A stretch of DNA of 64,000 bases from Melampsora larici-populina 98AG31. Lineage: Eukaryota > Basidiomycota > Pucciniomycetes > Pucciniales > Melampsoraceae. Under the pieces are notes generated by a model. That model was given only the letters and a program-made list of their open reading frames with translations. It was not told the DNA's origin and ran no database searches. Numbering within the stretch: position 1 is the stretch's first letter; every line of letters starts with the position of its first letter. The stretch spans positions 1,255,819-1,319,818 of the forward strand of contig NW_006768774.1 of assembly GCF_000204055.1 (NCBI RefSeq). Reading direction: 5' to 3'. Shown here piece by piece: positions 54,101 to 64,000 of this stretch. The translations under genes and the position numbers were made by a program.

Positions 54101-56855
54101 GAGATATGTTGCAGTCACCTATGGTTTTCTCAAATTCTTCGTCTACCTCTTGGATTGCTGATATTTTTCCCTCTTTCAGAAGGCTGAGAAGAAATTTCTT
54201 CTTTTTATTCTCATTCCCAATGGTAAAGAATTTTTCTTTGCTATGCACTATGTCTATTCCATACAATCTCAGGTATTCTCCTCCTAATATAAAGTAATTT
54301 GATGACGCATTTTCCATAACAACGAATTCTGGCATGATCCTCACAGATCCCAGATGATGTGGAAACACTATCGGTATCTCTATGATCCCTAGAGCCTTAA
54401 GCTTCCCATCACATCCTCTAAATGTCATCGTGCTGGGTGGTAATATGTTCTCTTTCCACTCTGGGAATATCATATCTAGATAGTTTGTTCCCACAATCGA
54501 GCACGCTGCTCCACTGTCAAGCAATATGTTGGCCTCTATTCTATTATCTAATAGCACTGTCGTGATACAGTGATGGCCTATTTTATGGGCTCTTCCTCTT
54601 GCTGGTTTACTCATCAATAGTCTAGCGTCTGATATTTGCTTTGACTTAATTTCTCCGTCCCATTGCTGCGGGGTAGCTGCTTGAGACTGCAGTTCAGCTA
54701 TATCTAGCCCATCACCTGGTTCAGTGGTAATCGTCGCTATTACTTGAGTGGATTTTTCTCGTGCGCGGTTGCTGTTGTATTTGTCTAACGTCCACAGCTT
54801 AAATGAAAATGATTCGTTCGTTTCCCATATTCGACACGATGATTCTCTTCCCATATGAATGGTCATTTCGAGTTCTTTCAAACTTTGACATCCGAGTCTT
54901 AAAAATATCGAAGGCTCGTCTTCTGTGATAACGAAGTTCATATGTATAAAACATGGTCTCGTATCATGCTCTAGTTTGATAGGTAAATTTATTGATCCTA
55001 TCTTTCCGTATTCTGATTTTTCGTCAGATGTATGTAAATCTGGAAGCGTGCTCATATCTGTTTCCCACGTTGGCCAGCATTGTTCTAAAATGAATTTTGG
55101 AATCGTCGAAATTTGCTTGGAAGTGTCTATCAACATCACTTCCTCGAATCCTCTGATAGATATCCTGAGGAAGGTATCAATATCTGATGTTGGGAGTTTT
55201 CTTCGAGCGATAAATGGAGTTATTGGAATTGAATTAGCCATCGATTCTGCTTTGCTGATGTTGTTTGCTAACGTTTCAAGGGATATTTCTTGTGTCATGT
55301 GTGTAACATCTTCTTCACTTTCAGTGTCTGTATCGTTTTCTTGTAATACACCATCCCCTCGCTGGAACATGTCGACATTGCTAATGCAGAAATCTTCTCC
55401 GTCATCCGAAGTTTCACTATTTATCGATTTTTGTATGGATTCTCCTTGCTCCGACATCTCGTCGTGATATGAGAGCTGATCTTCTTCGCAGTTCACTGCG
55501 TTGATTGGTTTTTTGCCATACCGCTGTCTATCTCCTCGACTCCTGAAGGGTGATCTGAAGGCATTCTTTTGCTCGGTCTCCATAGCTTTGGTCGAGTCTG
55601 GATCTTTTGATCTAAAGTCTTTCGTAAAGGATCCTCTCAGATCTTTGTTTACTTCTCTCGGAAAAGAACCTCCGCCTTCTCTACTGTTACTAAAGGTGAC
55701 TCTCAAGTTACTTGCTTTGTCTGTTATCCTTCCTATAGAGGTAGTAGTTACAATCTCTTCAAAGATATTCATGAACGCTTCGAAATTCGATCGATCTTTG
55801 ATTCTCGATTGGATCGCATGTTCTAGTTCTCCGCTACATAGACCTAGTATTTTGTCTATATGTTCTGATGTTGTTAGAAAAGGCCACGCTGCTTCTAATC
55901 TTTTGCGTTGTGATAGTAGCCAAGGGTTCGGTCGAGATCTGTACTCGTTCTTGAATTTATCACGTTCGAATGCTGATGCCATCCTCCTTTTCCACAAAGG
56001 TGTTCCGAAGTCTTGCATGATTGCTTTCTTCCATTCTGCCCAGCTTGTTTTGAGCATGGTTTTCTTCTTGCTTTGGTACCAAGCACGTGCTGTACCTGTC
56101 ATCACTACCGCCAGCTTACATGTGATTAAAGCGTCCGGCATATTGAACTCCTCCTGAACTCCGTCTATCCAATCAATCCAATCCAGGTGATTATATTCCC
56201 CTTCACCGGTGAATCTCGGCCAATCCCTTGATTGTGAATATTCTTTACGTAGTAGCTTCAGGATTTCCAGGTCCATTTGTGATCTCTCGCTCGTCTTAGT
56301 CATGCTTGTCTTTTCTTCGAGTCTTATACTCTCTTCTTGCTCTGCATATCGCCTTTCTGATGGATGTGTTACTTTAGGTATCACATCGAATTCGTGTGCG
56401 AACGGGTTGTTACTATTTGCTACTGTTGCATCTGGAACAATGTTCTGTAAGATGCTTTGTTCTCCAGTTTGAGTTTCTATTTTCGTTGTTAGCTTGTCTA
56501 TTGATGATAATATTCTTACCACATTTCGATGTATCAACGAGCAGGTCAAACTTTGCTCTATCATCTTATCGTCTATTATTTTGACTAGTCCTGCTAAGTG
56601 TCGGCTATTAGCTTCAACTATCTCTTTATTTACCATGATTGTATTGGACATTATATCGTCCATACTATCAAGATGGTCACTTAAAATCTTATTCGTTTCT
56701 TCAAATGTGCGTTTCCTGTCGCTCTCATTTATGCTTTGTCGCATTTCTTCGAAATGTATGTTCATTTCGTCGTTCAGAATGTTCAGACCTAGGTCCCATT
56801 TCTTATTCAGTACCGTTATGGATTCTTCGATTTTGTTCTCAATATGATTTTGCAA
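51168..56855 (-). CDS. Gypsy polyprotein: Gag, PR, RT, RNase H, integrase
   Basis: 1895 residues without interruption. The N terminus is coiled-coil-like. A Gag core lies near 205-370 ([33 protein letters not shown]); no CCHC knuckle is seen. Protease [12 protein letters not shown] lies near 780. RT has [15 protein letters not shown] and [12 protein letters not shown] near 1125. RNase H has [16 protein letters not shown] and ends at NADALSRMA. Integrase has the HHCC region near 1510-1550 ([20 protein letters not shown]), then [19 protein letters not shown] and DGLAERMI. All expected catalytic residues are present. No ATG lies at the frame start (TTG is first), and it overlaps the upstream ORF by 40 bp in the -1 frame, so a fusion by frameshift is possible. 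Confidence 0.93.
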   Translation of the reverse strand: MQNHIENKIEESITVLNKKWDLGLNILNDEMNIHFEEMRQSINESDRKRTFEETNKILSDHLDSMDDIMSNTIMVNKEIVEANSRHLAGLVKIIDDKMIEQSLTCSLIHRNVVRILSSIDKLTTKIETQTGEQSILQNIVPDATVANSNNPFAHEFDVIPKVTHPSERRYAEQEESIRLEEKTSMTKTSERSQMDLEILKLLRKEYSQSRDWPRFTGEGEYNHLDWIDWIDGVQEEFNMPDALITCKLAVVMTGTARAWYQSKKKTMLKTSWAEWKKAIMQDFGTPLWKRRMASAFERDKFKNEYRSRPNPWLLSQRKRLEAAWPFLTTSEHIDKILGLCSGELEHAIQSRIKDRSNFEAFMNIFEEIVTTTSIGRITDKASNLRVTFSNSREGGGSFPREVNKDLRGSFTKDFRSKDPDSTKAMETEQKNAFRSPFRSRGDRQRYGKKPINAVNCEEDQLSYHDEMSEQGESIQKSINSETSDDGEDFCISNVDMFQRGDGVLQENDTDTESEEDVTHMTQEISLETLANNISKAESMANSIPITPFIARRKLPTSDIDTFLRISIRGFEEVMLIDTSKQISTIPKFILEQCWPTWETDMSTLPDLHTSDEKSEYGKIGSINLPIKLEHDTRPCFIHMNFVITEDEPSIFLRLGCQSLKELEMTIHMGRESSCRIWETNESFSFKLWTLDKYNSNRAREKSTQVIATITTEPGDGLDIAELQSQAATPQQWDGEIKSKQISDARLLMSKPARGRAHKIGHHCITTVLLDNRIEANILLDSGAACSIVGTNYLDMIFPEWKENILPPSTMTFRGCDGKLKALGIIEIPIVFPHHLGSVRIMPEFVVMENASSNYFILGGEYLRLYGIDIVHSKEKFFTIGNENKKKKFLLSLLKEGKISAIQEVDEEFEKTIGDCNISPRLKSSELHSLKAVMRKYRKAFAYSKNPIGTIVGHELKLRLTVQKPYPPILKKQAYPASPWSRDEIEKHLDELISYGIIRKVGADEDVDITTPVIIAWHNGKSRMCGDFRALNTFTVPDRYPMPRISHCLTNLGAALYISTMDVMKVFHQNTLDEETRKMLRIISHKGIHKYLCMPFGVKGAPAHFQRMMDNEFAAELSEGWLIIYIDDIIVFSKTWEEHLRRLIQVFEKIIKMGMTISLQKTNFAFQELKALGHVVSGLWIAIDQNKVAVVLQKQIPQSVKEVQSFLGFANYYRSHLEGFARVSGPLYKLLQKGVSFEMTHNRVESWNTLKKRLTEAPFLLHADFKLPFKLYVDASFDGLGATLQQIQIIDGKPYEGLIGCISRKLKQSELNYGATQLENLCLVWALDKFHYYLDGAFFEVITDCTALKALLNMKTPNRHMLRWQIAIQEYRSCMTITHREGKKHDNADALSRMALDNNESNPAWEPEDDIRDIPIMGISISDLSEEFFEQIKEDYKSEPNTVKLVEILRADHKVHELTSSLDGIWKKSFEEGRFTLLSGVLYHREKHSCVMVITSETTITDILKICHDDVMSGHLSLDRTLDRVKQTAWWPNWRKLTEEYVITCNTCQKTNQTTGKKLGLLQQITEPKVPWEIINMDFVTGLPAAGHDNVDCVLVVVDRFLKRCRFLPCHKNATAMDIALLFWERIISDAGLPRVIISDRDPKFTSEFWKGLYSLTGTKLSMSTAYHPQTDGLAERMISSLEDLIRRYCGYGLAFKDGEGYTHDWKTLLPALEIAYNTSTHSTTGKTPFEIEQGFNIRTPKDFLRPKDSTFHPTASNFHTMLTRARMHAEECIKDSTKYNKERWDKTHKEPDFKVGELVLISTINFNNLQGPKKLKEAFIGPFVIKELHGKNAVEVILTGKIERKHPTFPVSLLKRYEKSDEKKFPHRKVSDTADIPIKDEVQGEIQKIIDEKLV

Positions 56856-58129
56856 CGGATAATTCTTGTTTCTAGGTCATATCGATGATCGTTCAAAGAA
56901 CTCATGGATTTGGGCGACAAACTTTCGGTTTGTAGTCTTAGATCTCTAAATTTAGTGTTGAGACTTTTCTCTGCTTCTACTGAGACAGAACTCTTATCAT
57001 CTACGATTTCTCTAGGAACTTCTTTGTTGAAGAGTGGTGGTGTTTTTACTTCTGTTTCTCGCAGAATTTGCTCAATGCTCTTAGAGTTTTTAGCCGATTT
57101 CTGTAAATCAGCTAAGAATCTATCTTTGTCGAACTTGTTATCAGTTCTTAAACTCATCTGGTCTTTTTTCTCATGTTGAGAAACGATTTCGACACTATGC
57201 TGTGTTTGAGTTATTTGTCTCTGATGCGGCAAGTTTTTGGCACTTTGAACAATGTTTTCATTGATTACAGCAGAGTTTGAAGTGACGATATCTACAGTAG
57301 TACTGGGAACTTGAACAACATTCTTCGTGACAGGCATAGGTTGAGGATGAACAATTGGCATAGGTTTAACATTCACAGAAGAGGATCTTACAACGTTGGT
57401 ATCATCGTACTTAGGAACTAGATCGCTTATAAATCTATGAGATGTCAAGAATGGGCTAGGGGTGGTATAGAAAGCTTTACTCATTGTTGGTGGTTCTGCT
57501 TCCCTTTCCCTTTGTTGGGACCTCTCATCCCCTTCACAGCTCGATAATAAGCTCGGCTGAACGACAACATCTGTTGCATATTGTGGGCTTTGTCCTCTGC
57601 TTGGGCTGGTCTGTTGTAAGGGACGTTCGTCGGTTTGTGCGCTTGGTGTCTCGTTGGACCTGTGGATGGTCCTGCTTGGGTTTGTTGGTGATTCTGATCT
57701 TGCTGCGGTTTGAGGTACTGCTCTTTGCCGATGAACCCTCCCAAGGTCCTCGCTAGAAGGTTCTTCTCTTCCTCGTAGGGGTCCCAAGGGTGGCATAGCG
57801 TCTTCACCGCTTCCTCGCCGATCAGAATCTTCAGAGTTTCGTGAGTCGATTTCCACAACTTCAGATAAATCATGATGTTCCGAGTGTTGTTGGGATTCGA
57901 CGTTTGCGCATTTCTCCACTTGGTGAAGTGGTACTCGTGCAACTTCACTATATGATCTTGTTGTTCCAAGTCCTGAGCCTCCTGGATCTCCTGGATTGAC
58001 GGTTCTGGTGGTAGGTTTGACTGCATTGGAACATCCTCGTTTACTCCCGATCGAGCTAGATCTTCTGATGGAGTCTGAGTAGTTGGGCCTTTCGAGGCTG
58101 CTGACTCTGGATGATTTACGAGGAGGCAT
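56816..58129 (-). CDS. 437-aa ORF upstream of Gag-Pol in the Gypsy element
   Basis: It starts [18 protein letters not shown]. The first half is Ser/Arg/Glu-rich and disordered-looking. The second half has helical stretches ([33 protein letters not shown]). It ends 40 bp inside the polyprotein frame. Between 58026 and 57481 another frame encodes a more protein-like sequence, so part of this ORF may be a shadow or may be dual coding. No homology recognised. Confidence 0.5.
   Translation of the reverse strand: MPPRKSSRVSSLERPNYSDSIRRSSSIGSKRGCSNAVKPTTRTVNPGDPGGSGLGTTRSYSEVARVPLHQVEKCANVESQQHSEHHDLSEVVEIDSRNSEDSDRRGSGEDAMPPLGPLRGREEPSSEDLGRVHRQRAVPQTAARSESPTNPSRTIHRSNETPSAQTDERPLQQTSPSRGQSPQYATDVVVQPSLLSSCEGDERSQQREREAEPPTMSKAFYTTPSPFLTSHRFISDLVPKYDDTNVVRSSSVNVKPMPIVHPQPMPVTKNVVQVPSTTVDIVTSNSAVINENIVQSAKNLPHQRQITQTQHSVEIVSQHEKKDQMSLRTDNKFDKDRFLADLQKSAKNSKSIEQILRETEVKTPPLFNKEVPREIVDDKSSVSVEAEKSLNTKFRDLRLQTESLSPKSMSSLNDHRYDLETRIIRCKIILRTKSKNP
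57481..58026 (-). CDS. 181-aa ORF overlapping the 437-aa ORF
   Basis: It begins [18 protein letters not shown] and contains [20 protein letters not shown] and [20 protein letters not shown], then a Gln/Asn/Pro-rich tail ending [13 protein letters not shown]. Composition is that of a real, possibly Gag-like, protein: a mix of hydrophobic and charged residues with a basic end. It lies wholly inside the 437-aa ORF in another frame. Translation by splicing or leaky scanning would be needed. Confidence 0.5.
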   Translation of the reverse strand: MQSNLPPEPSIQEIQEAQDLEQQDHIVKLHEYHFTKWRNAQTSNPNNTRNIMIYLKLWKSTHETLKILIGEEAVKTLCHPWDPYEEEKNLLARTLGGFIGKEQYLKPQQDQNHQQTQAGPSTGPTRHQAHKPTNVPYNRPAQAEDKAHNMQQMLSFSRAYYRAVKGMRGPNKGKGKQNHQQ

Positions 58130-58189
58130 GTCAGATCACGTCTTTATAGGCCGGACTTCTTATTTGGTAAAAAATATTTACCAGATGGA

Positions 58190-58556
58190 TCTGCGGACAA
58201 AGTCTTCGTCGTCGTCGTACCCGTGGTATGAGGAGCTGGGGCTGTCTGGTTGCTGTGGTTCTGGACTGACAAGACTGATGGGGTTGTCCCTGCTGCCTGA
58301 GTCTGTTCGGATAGGTCTTGATTGGAATTGCTGTTCTTGTTCACTGTTGTAGTCTTATGTTAGTACTCGTTAATGCACAAATGATGCACTTGGTAATTAC
58401 GACTAACTTTCGGAGTTTTTCCGCTTCTGATTCAAGTCTCTTGATAACTTCAAGTATATCACCTATGATATCTGTCTTATGATACTTTGATGCTTGGATC
58501 TCGACTAAGGGATTAATTACCTTCCTTAGCTCTCTGCTAATATCAAGAAGCTCCAA
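58190..58556 (-). CDS. Possible spliced leader ORF of the Gypsy element
   Basis: Exon 1 (58556-58410) reads MELLDISRELRKVINPLVEI.. to RLESEAEKLRK, coiled-coil-like. An intron with GTTAGT, a TACTAAC branch site and CAACAG fits. Exon 2 then reads SRPIRTDSGSRDNPISLVSP and YHGYDDDEDFVRRSIW before a second possible donor (GTAAAT). The perfect branch-point consensus supports splicing. Function unknown. Confidence 0.4.
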
Positions 58557-58903
58557 TGCTGTTGAATTCGTTGATCGCGAAATTTTGTAAGATGAATTGG
58601 ACTCTTGGGTTTAGAATATGAATTCCGAAACAGGGGTTGTATATTTCGTCGCTGAAAGGGTTTTCGTGTACGAAATCAAAATACGGTAACTGTTGAAATA
58701 GTTCTAGTGAACGTTGATTTATTAATTCGAAAGAGATTTTCGGAAAAAATAGAAAGAAGCTTTTTTTTTAAACGGAAGAAAAGGTAAAAAGGAAAATGAT
58801 AAAAAAAATTTATGGGTTTTAATATTATATCTAAAAAAAACTAAAAAAAAAAGAATAGTTTTTATTAGACTCGGGTTATTAAACACGCGATGAGGCCCCC
58901 AAT

Positions 58904-60310
58904 TGTCAGGGTGGCTACCTAAAGGGCACTAGTAAGGTCTAGAACTTACGTAGTTAATTCCTGACTAAGGCTCTATTCCCCTGGGTACGTGGAATAGGTA
59001 CTGCTAATGTGAACTATATATTACAAACAATAAGTTGTACGTTAATACTTCTGAAGATATCAAATAATAAGAGCTCTTCACGACTAAAACCACGGGCCTA
59101 CTGAGAGAGACAGTAGAGGATGGTCAATCCTAGACCCGAGTTTTTACTCTGAAGCAATAAGCTTAGAGTTGCCTGCTAACTAAATAGACAGGGATCTCGT
59201 ATAACTTCACGTTATGAGAACTGAGGATATTGACCAGATAGGAGGAACTTACTTTAGATCTAGTAAGCAATAAGTAGTCTTGGGAGAACTGATGATTAAC
59301 CGTTGGAAAGTATGTGATCGAATAGGTAACTGGAAACTGTGACTAAGTATTTAAGACAGAGGTAATAATGATTCAAGAATAATCTAGGATCAGTATACTG
59401 GCGATTTCGAGAGAAAACAGATTTGAAGGTAGATACGTTTATTTTACGAAGTCAACTTGTTAGGATAGCTAGTATGGTTATTTTAAGAAGTGGAACGGAT
59501 AAAGGATTTTAAAATATCATTTCTAAGCAATAAGGTATTTTAAAATGGTTTATTACGCTGGACTTCGAGAAAAGGAATACTAACGTTCTTAAGAAATTGG
59601 ATGTGTAAAATTCGATGCCCTTTCTTCTAGTCAGCTAAGAAGAGGGCTTCTTATAGCTTTCAGGTTACATTCATTATGTAAATTTGTATGCGTACTACTT
59701 CAATACTTCTTATAGTACTTCGTACCTTTGACATCTTCTTCTATCGATGATATATTCCTTGAGCAGTAAACATCTACTCCTTAGGTAAGTTTTTATATAC
59801 GTAATGACGGATTTTCTCTTTGCTAGTTTATTTACGTACTTGGCTAGTCTTTGTTGTGATCACTTCTTATAGAACTTGTCATTTGTTTTCCGGCCGGTTC
59901 TCTTGGCTACTCTTTCTTTGTTAGCGTTGACCAGTGGTTCCTACGTATTTCAATTAAGTTGCTTTTAGTTATTGTCATAACTTCATACTTCTTCTCCTTC
60001 CGGGTCAATATTCTTACTTAGCATAGTGAAGGTGTAGATGAGTGATTTCAAATTATGCTGGTTATTCGTTTTATATTACTTCTGCTTCATACTAGACCTT
60101 TGAAACTAGGTCCTATAAGTTGTTTTCGTTGAATCTTTGAGACTAGATTCCTAAGGTGTGGTTGTAGATAAATCTACTTTTTAAATTATGTATATATATT
60201 TTTATTGTTTTATCATTTTAATATAGACTGAGAGTTTAGTGATTATACTTATGTTATCTTGTGAAGTTCTTCTGGTGTTCTTTATCTTACAAGACACTCG
60301 AGGACTGACA
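58904..60310 (-). repeat. 5' LTR of the 10.7-kb Gypsy element
   Basis: 1407 bp, matching 49580-50986. It contains the promoter; the exact transcription start was not identified. Confidence 0.95.
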
Positions 60311-60768
60311 ACCTTCTTGTTCAGTGTGTGCAGCTTTTACAAAGCTGACCACCTGATACTCATAGGTGAAATCACATTCAAGTAGAACAGCAAGCAGAGA
60401 GCTCTCAAAGCAAATATTAAATCTTCAAATCTTCCAAAAATACCCACGTGCAAGGTCTCCTCTTGGTCAATGATTTTTTCGCACATATTTGTAAGTAGAA
60501 ATGATATGAACTCGTAAAAGATCAAATTGAAAACGTTACAAGCAGATTTCCAGATAATTTATAATAAGCAACATAAGAAAACACATACAAAAACATTGAT
60601 CAAATAAATTAAACTCAATACCATGCAAAAAAAATCAAGTATTCCTATTAGTGGTCTCTGACCTAATGTACATGACTCATTCCACCTGCCTTCAATTTTA
60701 AAAAATCAAAAAAGCTTGAGGTGAAAACAATTCATTTTCCTTTTGTTTCCTTTTGTAAAGGATTTTTT
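60311..60768. other. Flank between the Gypsy element and the MFS gene
   Basis: The first bases are the ACCTT duplication. The segment 60322-60366 (GTGTGCAGCTTTTACAAAGC..) repeats the left flank at 49439-49483. The remainder, AT-rich, is probably the 3' untranslated region of the transporter. Confidence 0.6.
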
Positions 60769-63263
60769 TCATGCAAGCTCTGATCCATCTTCCTTGTTTC
60801 TTGACGTCTCTTGTTGAGGCTTCAATGTAGACGTTCCTTGTTCTTTGCCGACATATCCCATTTTATTTAAACAGGTTGCGGCTAGAAGGGTAGCTGCAAA
60901 ACCATCCAAAACAAGTTTAATCCATGTATATCAAACCACGCATGAACAGCCTAAAAACCTCGGGAAAGGGGAGATAAATTCAAACGAGTTGCTTACCTAA
61001 AGCCACACTAGCAAAACAAGTCCATAATCCTGCCCTGATTCCGTACAAGAAAATATGCCTTGGTGCATCATGAAGCTCGGATCCCACTTCCACACCGTAG
61101 ATCCGACCTTCAGATTTGGTCACTTCTACTTGAACAATAGTGGAGATACTTAAACCAATAGCTCTTCCGATCTGTGAAAAGGTTTGAAAGATTCCACCGG
61201 CTACACCTTGTTCATCTTTCGAAGCGATTTTGGCTCCATACATTGTACCTACTGCAAACTGGTCGTATTAAAGAAATGAAACAATCAGACCAATCCCTGT
61301 GGCATGCAAGTTCAAGCAACCAATCCTAAAAATTCGCGTTGACTCACCACAAAATCTGCACCGACAACGGAAAGCGCTATTGCTGGAAAGCTGTAACCCC
61401 AATAACTCGATTCAGGGTCTGCGATAGCCATAAGCAGGCAAGATATCTTTGAAAACGAGAGACCAGGGGTTCATGAGTTCATCTGAGCCTACTGATTTAT
61501 GTAAGCCAATATGACTATGTCTTACCATTGTGCCCGCGCAACCGATCATGACAAGAATCTGAGCCGGCCATTTTTTAATCAAGAAACCCACAATCACATT
61601 CAACAAAACTCCGACAACAAGCCTGATTCACAAATCGATCAATGACATATCAGCTTGATATAATCGGTAAGTCTCACAGAGAGGAAATATGTCTAACATA
61701 GGTATGAATCGGACCACAGTCTCGGTCAAGTCCAATTCCAAATATTCTTCAAAACTGTCGGTAAGAAGAAGAATCCGCCGGATCAGTCAAAGAATAATTT
61801 TCAGTAGATAACAAGGTACTCAACAAGATATTCAAAAAATAATTGGCATCCACAAATCCAAACCAAAGTAATGCAGCTATACATTGCAAAACCCCAAAAC
61901 ATTCCCGTCTAAACATTGATAGTTTCATCAATGGATCTCCCCATCTAGTTTCATGTCGCTCCAGGTATGATTCCCAAGCCACAAAGCCAATCAAGAAAAT
62001 CAAAGAGCCAAAGAATGGTCCCAATACTTCTCCTGATGCCCAACCGCTATCACTAGCTGTTGCGAGTGATACTATGAGCATTGCTAAACCCGGGATAATT
62101 AATCCTGCTCCAATCCAATCCACGGTGCTGCTCTTCTGTTGGACATCATCTGCTGGAATGATAAATGTGACCAAAATCATCACAAGTGTTGAGAAAGCCA
62201 GACAGAAATAGAAGAACTGCCACATAGAAATGTTAGTTTTTGGTGAAATCTCAGCAACTTTTTCGCGCGAAAGGTGCCAGAAAAACCCAAACGAACAGAT
62301 CTCCAATGAAGCGCCGTCCTCTCAACAATAAATCCACCGACAAGTAGCCCCATGGCTGATCCAAGCGGTGCACCAGCCGAAAAGGCAGCATACGCGATTA
62401 TGCGAATCTGCGAACCCACTTCAAAACTCCTGCCTAGAACTCCAAGAAGTGCAGGTGCGCTAACGGCGGAGCCGAGGCCCATTGCGGCTCTGAAGATTGA
62501 TAATTGGATTGATGTACGGGCAAGTGCACTGGCAAGTGAAGATATTGCAAAGATAAAGAGACCGATTTGAAGGAAAAGCTTGTGGCCATACTAACAAAAT
62601 CAAGAAGAGTGAGATGACTAGGATTTGAAGATAAAAAAAATCAATGGAATCTTCCTCACAATATCAGCTAACCGACCTGACAGGAGTAAAAAGCTTCCGT
62701 AGCCTAATGCGAAACCACCTGAGAGCCATTGAAGGTCGCAAGAGTTGATATCTTTGGGAAACATGAACAGATCATGTACAAATGAAACGGCTAGTAAGTT
62801 TGACATTCTAGGGTGTTTTTGAAGCGTAAAATGGGTATGACGATAAGTTAGAAAGAAATGAAGGGATCCTTAGCTTACCGAGTTCGCGTTGAATGACTGG
62901 CAAGATCACGTTGATGGCTAATTGAGACGAGTTCTGGAATGTTTTGGCAAGCGTCCATAGAAAAAGAACGCGATAAGAAATACTGTATGTGACGGGAAGA
63001 TGGTGGCACCCAGTGTATGCTGTAATCCAAGCAAAATGAAAAGAAGGAAATTGACAGACGTTGACAATGAAAGCTGAGATGCAAACTGCGAGGATGGCAA
63101 TGGATCGACATATGCTCAGTTGCGGGACAGCTTTTGGTGAAGCTAACGATTCATGATCCTTGTGTGCCACATGACTGCTGGAGCATGTTATATCTACGCA
63201 AGTGGCGTTAGGGGATATCGCTACTGATGATCTCGAAGTAGAATTCACGACTGTCATCTGCAA
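60769..63263 (-). CDS. MFS transporter, DHA2-like (14-TM type), about ten exons
   Basis: A plasma- or vacuolar-membrane proton antiporter of the major facilitator superfamily; substrate unknown. Exons that join in phase include 63263-63060, 62933-62879, 62751-62660 and others ending with QQETSRNKEDGSELA and TGA at 60769-60771. Landmarks in order: TM1 LAVCISAFIVN; QLAINVILPVIQREL; LSGRLADI followed by YGHKLFL (motif A-like); APLGSAMGLLVGGFI (motif C-like); FFYFCLAFSTLVMILVTFII; VDWIGAGLIIPGLAMLIVSL; TVVRFIPM; LVVGVLLNVIVGFLIKKWPA; ISCLLMAIADPESSYW; GVAGGIFQTFSQIGRAIGLS. Splice sites include several GTxxGT donors. No stops in the exons. The likely role is efflux of toxic compounds, from family knowledge. 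Confidence 0.9.
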
Positions 63264-64000
63264 CTTATGTAGGAAGGTCGACCAAGAGCGTAATTCACTA
63301 GCTATAAATTTAACCTAGATTAATGAGTCACCGATGCTATTTCTCGTCAATGGATTGTTGAAGGACTTCGAATGAATGAACCAATATCGACCTTCCTTTT
63401 ATAATAGAGACTTCCGATAGTTGAGCATAAGTGATCATAACGAAATAGGGTTCTTCCAACAAGCGGTGTCCACTGAAGCTGGGTTTGCCAAGTGAGCACT
63501 GATACGCATACTCGTCATGATGCCTTTCCATATTCTTGATTTAGGGTCTTTAATCATTTCACTTGATCGATAGGACTATTTTAATTGGAATCATTTCGAG
63601 AAACCTTATAAAGCACAAGTTCATTTCAAAGTGTGATGTTTTCCAACGAATAAAAGAATATCCTACAAGAAATCAGAAACGTGATAAGTATCGGGATCAA
63701 AGTTAGATTGACTCTAATCACCAGAACAGAAAATGAAGGTCATGAATCGAGAGAAATCAATCTAACTAATTGCAAATTGTCTTAAATCCTATCAACTACA
63801 AAAATCGATTTACAACTTTTGAAGTGGTTAGTACTCATGGTGTTTACTTGCTTCAGATATTAAAATCGGGAACATCATCAACTTACATTAGTGCTTAAAT
63901 CAAATTTTCAAAGATGATGTCATACATACCCTGGTGATGTCATGATGATGATATATCTGGGGTATCCTAGTATATCCTCTCGAAGTGGGCTTCCCTGAAA
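63264..64000. other. Upstream region of the MFS gene
   Basis: No gene seen. It presumably contains the promoter. Repeated GATGATGTCAT-type motifs occur at about 63910-63950. No other structure was noted. Confidence 0.5.

Larger units (their letters stand above)
49580..60310 (-). mobile_element. Ty3/Gypsy element, 10.7 kb, TSD ACCTT
   Basis: LTRs of 1407 bp (49580-50986 and 58904-60310) begin TGTCAGGG and end ACTGACA, with perfect 5-bp duplication ACCTT (49575-49579 and 60311-60315). By eye the LTRs differ at two sites, so it is fairly young. The minus strand carries a leader region with small ORFs, a 437-aa ORF, an overlapping 181-aa ORF and an intact 1895-aa Gag-Pol-like ORF. There is no chromodomain. 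Next to the 5' LTR is TTGGGGGCCTCATCGCG, a possible primer site, vaguely tRNA-Pro-like. Next to the 3' LTR is a GTGGTTGGGGA purine-rich run. Confidence 0.93.

Noticed and set aside
54925..56157. Plus-strand open frames of 180 and 218 aa
   Set aside because: They lie opposite the intact Gypsy polyprotein and have no recognisable domain.

Overview
The window looks like a transposon-dense chromosome segment of a basidiomycete of the rust lineage (Pucciniomycotina, probably Pucciniales; genus not determined). The grounds are short-intron genes with GT..AG splice sites, an AT-rich background, rust-like Tc1/DDE_3, PIF/Harbinger, Ty1/Copia and Ty3/Gypsy families, and C-to-T decay that falls almost entirely in TCG context, the context reported for repeat-directed mutation in Pucciniomycotina. 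Only four sections look like host genes: the 3' part of translation initiation factor eIF5 (1-1416, +), an unrecognised multi-exon gene (2649-4701, -), a small secreted protein (47523-47714, +) and a multi-exon MFS transporter (60769-63263, -).

Layout. 1-6340: eIF5, the unknown gene and intergenic DNA. 6346-12613: a young Ty3/Gypsy chromovirus with identical 189-bp LTRs and an AAGTG target duplication. It has a 100-N assembly gap whose two sides repeat each other, a probable -1 frameshift signal between gag and pol, and a Tf1-like self-priming site. 12614-16394: non-coding DNA. 16400-39275: one Ty1/Copia element (ATATG target duplications) swollen to 22.9 kb by nested insertions. These are a CACTA-type foldback MITE in each of two places, a TGTAG..CCACA element with a second copy of its own family inside it, a TIR element carrying a broken O-methyltransferase gene, a 6.4-kb PIF/Harbinger element, two small Harbinger-like MITEs and a 3.7-kb Helitron carrying host-like exons.

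39357-45194: two Tc1/mariner-superfamily elements back to back, sharing one TA target. The left is a two-gene DDE_3 element with an unusual spliced accessory gene ending in a SAM-like domain; the right is an intact 339-aa DD34E Tc1 transposase element. 45197-47522: intergenic DNA with a 68-bp perfect palindrome flanked by 9-bp duplications. 47523-49574: the small secreted protein, host-like exon fragments and a decayed Copia integrase. 49580-60310: a second, 10.7-kb Ty3/Gypsy element with 1407-bp LTRs, ACCTT target duplications, an intact 1895-aa polyprotein and extra overlapping ORFs upstream of it. 60311-64000: the MFS transporter and its promoter side.

Together the window reads as a record of successive insertions. 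Most boundaries are supported by target-site duplications, and several by an undisturbed copy elsewhere in the window or by the reading frame that the insertion interrupted.
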